A DNA stretch of 64,000 nucleotides. It comes from Chloroflexota bacterium. GTDB lineage: Bacteria; Chloroflexota; Dormibacteria; Aeolococcales; Aeolococcaceae. The stretch lies in assembly GCA_005880985.1 (NCBI GenBank), contig VBIQ01000005.1, positions 310,001 through 374,000 of the forward strand, given 5' to 3'. Positions within the stretch are counted from its first letter, which is position 1; each line of letters starts with the position of its first letter. The position numbers and the translations under genes are program-made. Below, in pieces: positions 61,396 through 64,000 of this stretch. The notes beneath the pieces are model-generated. The model saw only the letters and a program-made list of their open reading frames with translations. It did not search any database and was not told the DNA's origin.

Positions 61396-62384
61396 CCACC
61401 GCCGGTCTCTTCGTCGCCAGCATCCTGATCATCGTCGGGGGGTCCGAGCTCTTCACCAACGCGGTGGAATGGGCGGGACACCGCCTGGGACTGGCGCGCG
61501 GCGCCACCGGCAGCCTGCTCGCTGCGCTGGGGACCGCTCTTCCGGAGACGACGGTGCCCATCGTCGCCGTCGCCGGCCGTCGCCCGTCGGCCGACGGCGT
61601 CGCCGTCGGAGCCATCCTCGGCGCCCCGCTTCTCCTGCTGACGCTGGGCCTGGCGGTCACCGGCATCGCGGTTCTGTCGCGACACGACGCGCGTGAGCTG
61701 GTGGTGGAGCCCCGTCAGGTGCACCGCGACCTCGGCACCTTCATCGCCGGGTTCAGCATTCTGATGGTCGGCTTCGTCCTTCCTGAGTGGGCTCGGGTTG
61801 TGGCGGCGATTGCGGTGCTGGTGCTCTATGCCGGCTATGTCCGAGCCACCCTGCGCGGCGGCGATCCGTCGCTGACCGAACCCGAGCCGCTCCACCTCGT
61901 CCGCCGGCGTCCCGGTGCCCCGCCGTCCGCGCTCATCGGCCTGCAGCTGATGGTCGGAGTCGCCGCGCTGATCGGGGGAGCGGAGCTCTTCGTCCGTGCC
62001 ATCGAGGATCTGGCGCATTCGCTCACCCTTGCTCCGCTTCTGCTGTCGCTGGTGGTGGTGCCGGTCGCCACCGAGCTGCCGGAGACCCTCAACAGCGTCC
62101 TCTGGGTGCGCGCCCGCAGCGACTGGCTCGCGCTCGGCAACGTTGCCGGGGCCACCGCCTTTCAGGCCTGCATCCCCGGGGCGTTCGGGCTCGTCTTCAC
62201 CAGCTGGCGGCCGGGACCCCTGGGACTTGCCAGCGCTCTGCTCAGCCTGGCGATGTCGGGGGCGGTTCTGGCGCTGCTCCGGCGTGGCCGCAGCCGGGGC
62301 TGGTGGTTGCTCTGTTGCGGGTTACCCTGGGTGGTGCTGGTGGCGGTGATCGCCACCACCGGCCAGAGGCTGCAGGCGTCGTGA
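61392..62384 (+). CDS. Ca2+/Na+ (cation/proton) exchanger, YrbG/CaxA type
   Basis: 330 aa from the GTG at 61392; a 964-aa ORF in the same frame reads through selB in the wrong frame. About ten membrane helices in two inverted halves, each with an alpha repeat. The first is LLAALGTALPETTVPIVAVAG (about residue 45); the second is LSLVVVPVATELPETLNSVLWV (about 215). The Glu in each LPE motif is the ion ligand of the CaCA superfamily. The linker in the middle is short (RGGDPSLTEPEPLHLVRRR), with no large regulatory loop. Coupled to selB by GTGA overlap. Confidence 0.9.
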   Translation: MTTAGLFVASILIIVGGSELFTNAVEWAGHRLGLARGATGSLLAALGTALPETTVPIVAVAGRRPSADGVAVGAILGAPLLLLTLGLAVTGIAVLSRHDARELVVEPRQVHRDLGTFIAGFSILMVGFVLPEWARVVAAIAVLVLYAGYVRATLRGGDPSLTEPEPLHLVRRRPGAPPSALIGLQLMVGVAALIGGAELFVRAIEDLAHSLTLAPLLLSLVVVPVATELPETLNSVLWVRARSDWLALGNVAGATAFQACIPGAFGLVFTSWRPGPLGLASALLSLAMSGAVLALLRRGRSRGWWLLCCGLPWVVLVAVIATTGQRLQAS

Positions 62385-62429
62385 TCACGCGTGCCCGCCG
62401 CCGCACGGTGCAGCGCCGCGAGCATCGCA

Positions 62430-62939
62430 CTACCGGGCGACGGCGACCTCGATCGGGGTCAGCATGCGGATCGCGTGCCGCCGTACCAGCAGCATCGCCT
62501 CACGGCGTTCCATCTCGGTGCCGATGATCTCCGCGTCGGTCACCGGAAGGAACTCGGATCCGCCCATGTTGACGAACCGTTCCACGGTGATGTCCGGGAC
62601 CATGTGCATGTCGCCGTCGACGATGTAGTCGCCCACCAGCATGCGCATCCGCCGCCGCTGCTTGGCGACGCGAAGCTCGACCAGCGGTGGCCGCTCCTTG
62701 TCGGGGATCACGAAGAGCAACTGCGAGGTGGTCACCGCCACCTCGGAGAGATCGGTGCCGAAACCCTCGGCACCCTCGAGGGTGGCATCGCCGAGCACCA
62801 GCATCGGGCGACCGCTGCTCTCGTTGAGATGGTCGGAGACGCGCTGCACGCCCGAGCGCAGCAGGCGACCGCGGACGATGAAGTCGGACCCGATCAGGGT
62901 GAGGACGGTGGCGTCGTCGGGGGGGGCCATGGCGGGCAT
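62430..62939 (-). CDS. Hypothetical protein, beta-rich
   Basis: 169 aa. It contains LIGSDFIVRGRLLRSGVQRVSDHLNESSGRPMLVLGDATL (about 15-55), a pattern also seen in uncharacterised proteins of Chloroflexota-like genomes, where an RVSDxLN segment is followed by LxDA. Later VTTSQLLFVIP and MHMVPDITVERFVNMGGSEFLPVTDAEII. No signal or membrane helix. Convergent to the exchanger gene and divergent from the SDR gene. I do not assign a function; a small ligand- or nucleotide-binding domain is possible. Confidence 0.7.
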   Translation of the reverse strand: MPAMAPPDDATVLTLIGSDFIVRGRLLRSGVQRVSDHLNESSGRPMLVLGDATLEGAEGFGTDLSEVAVTTSQLLFVIPDKERPPLVELRVAKQRRRMRMLVGDYIVDGDMHMVPDITVERFVNMGGSEFLPVTDAEIIGTEMERREAMLLVRRHAIRMLTPIEVAVAR

Positions 62940-63049
62940 GATGCCAGCTGGGAGGCGCTCCTGTGCTGCGGCCTCGCCCGATGCGGCACACTGCCCGGTC
63001 GCGCCGGTGCGGCGCTCTGTGCCTCGGTCAGCGTTGGAGTAAGCATTTC

Positions 63050-63949
63050 ATGAACCTGGACGCGAAGGTCGCGGTGGTCACCGGCAGCGGTCGCGGCATC
63101 GGACGCGCCTACGCCCAGGCGCTGGCGGCGGCCGGCGCCGCGGTGGTCGTCAACGACGTCGACGGCGACGTCGCCCAGGAGGCCGTCGACTCGATCACCG
63201 GCGCCGGCGGCCGAGCCGTGTCGGAGGTCGTCGGGGTGGCCAGCAGCGAGGCCGCCGACCGCCTCGTCAACCGCGCCGTCGAGGCCTTCGGCCGCCTCGA
63301 CGTGATGTGCACCAACGCCGGCATCCTGCGCGACCGGGTGCTCTGGAAGATGACCGACGAGGACTTCGACGCGGTGATCGAGACCCACCTGCGCGGCACC
63401 TTCACCTGCGCCCGTGCCGCCGCGACCCGGATGCGCGAGCAGGGCGACGGCGGCCGCATCGTGGTGGTGTCGTCGATCGCCGGACAGCGCGGCAACTTCG
63501 GACAGACCAACTATGCCGCCGCCAAGGCGGGCATCGCGGCGTTCGCGCGCACCTGGGCGATGGAACTCGCCAAGTCCAACATCACCGTCAACGCCATCGT
63601 CCCCAATGCCATCACCCGGATGATCGCCACCATCCCCGGCATGGGACCGCTGGTCGAGGCCGCCGAGCGCGGCGAGCCGATCGACGACTCGATCCGCAAG
63701 GGCATGGGCATGGGTCGCCCCGAGGATGTGGCACCGCTCATCGTCTTCCTCGCCTCCGACGCCGCCAAGGATGTCACCGGCCAGTGCGTCGGTCTCGGCG
63801 GCGACAAGCTGTCGCTGTGGTCGCATCCGCAGGAGATCCGCGTCGCCTATCGCGATGGGGGTTGGTCAGCCGACGACATCGCCGCGGTCTGGAGCACAGC
63901 GGTGGGACAGCGGCTGGAGACCTACGGCATCCCGTTCCTGGGCGGCTAG
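63050..63949 (+). CDS. SDR-family oxidoreductase (3-oxoacyl-ACP reductase-like)
   Basis: 299 aa from the ATG at 63050 (GGAG 10 nt upstream). Classical SDR: VAVVTGSGRGIGRAYAQALAAAG (TGxxxGIG), NDVDG, CTNAGILRDRV (NAG), IVVVSSIAGQRGNFGQTNYAAAKAGIAAFARTWA (Ser, Tyr, Lys triad), and NAIVPNAITRM. The C-terminal 50 residues (SLWSHPQEIRVAYRDGGWSADDIAAVW) extend past a minimal FabG and resemble the dehydrogenase domain of multifunctional beta-oxidation enzymes (MFE-2-like 3-hydroxyacyl-CoA dehydrogenase). A role in fatty acid breakdown is my inference. Confidence 0.92.
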   Translation: MNLDAKVAVVTGSGRGIGRAYAQALAAAGAAVVVNDVDGDVAQEAVDSITGAGGRAVSEVVGVASSEAADRLVNRAVEAFGRLDVMCTNAGILRDRVLWKMTDEDFDAVIETHLRGTFTCARAAATRMREQGDGGRIVVVSSIAGQRGNFGQTNYAAAKAGIAAFARTWAMELAKSNITVNAIVPNAITRMIATIPGMGPLVEAAERGEPIDDSIRKGMGMGRPEDVAPLIVFLASDAAKDVTGQCVGLGGDKLSLWSHPQEIRVAYRDGGWSADDIAAVWSTAVGQRLETYGIPFLGG

Positions 63950-64000
63950 CGGGCGGCGATCCGCGGCGACCTGCGACGACGCTCCCTGCTCGACGCTCGG

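Noticed and set aside
59490-62384. 964-aa plus-strand ORF
   Set aside because: Its first two thirds are an off-frame reading of selB (Arg/Pro/Ala-rich, no domain). Only the last 330 codons, the cation exchanger, are real.
1-64000. tRNA (including selC), rRNA, CRISPR, insertion sequences, integrase or prophage genes
   Set aside because: No T-loop GTTCGA-type cloverleaf, regular spaced repeats, transposase or phage-like proteins were seen; a tRNA search program would be needed to exclude selC firmly.

Overview
High-GC (about 70 %) chromosomal DNA from a bacterium, densely packed with genes that often overlap by 1-4 nt, and no insertion sequence, prophage, CRISPR array, tRNA or rRNA that I could recognise. 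Gene content points to an uncultured Terrabacteria lineage: GuaB3-type IMP dehydrogenase, DUF951-ychF, a galE2-acyltransferase pair like that of mycobacteria, an H1-like Lys/Arg repeat protein, selA/selB and many leaderless promoters. Chloroflexota, including the Dormibacteria, fits best, but I infer this from gene content only and cannot prove it. Layout: (1) 1-4.2 kb, minus strand: a methyltransferase cut by the window edge, a biotin carboxylase, and a carboxyltransferase-BCCP fusion whose metal site looks lost. (2) 4.3-6.2 kb: NarL-type two-component pair. (3) 6.3-11.1 kb: purine operon guaB3-guaA-purD-purE, with a leader hairpin that could act as an attenuator and tandem NrdR-box-like sites upstream. 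(4) 11.1-13.0 kb: epimerase plus a broken acyltransferase. (5) 13.2-17.1 kb: OmpR-type regulator, glutamate dehydrogenase, PhaR-like regulator and the H1-like protein. (6) 17.1-26 kb: threonine aldolase, diguanylate cyclase, secreted low-complexity protein, LPG-synthase-like flippase, epimerase, infA with an N-terminal extension, and a pseudokinase membrane protein. (7) 26-38.9 kb: metH, M55 aminopeptidase, CheY-like protein, thiolase, GT-C glycosyltransferase, tldE/tldD, and a Mo-oxidoreductase with a cytochrome b. (8) 38.9-45.1 kb: complete oligopeptide ABC transporter. (9) 45.2-48.5 kb: second NarL-type two-component pair. (10) 48.6-54.5 kb: hom-thrC-thrB-lysC-DUF951-ychF. (11) 54.9-62.4 kb: ArsA-like ATPase, a hidden small CxxC protein, site-2 protease, selA, NUDIX, selB and a Ca/Na exchanger. 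(12) 62.4-64 kb: hypothetical protein and an SDR oxidoreductase. How the genes work together: the hom-thrC-thrB-lysC block makes threonine from aspartate semialdehyde and feeds the aspartate family, with metH nearby for methionine. guaB3-guaA carry IMP to GMP, while purD and purE supply early de novo steps. selA and selB supply two of the four parts needed for selenocysteine insertion; selD, selC and any selenoprotein lie outside the window or were not seen. Several start codons sit 6-10 nt after a TANNNT hexamer, suggesting that leaderless transcription is common in this genome.
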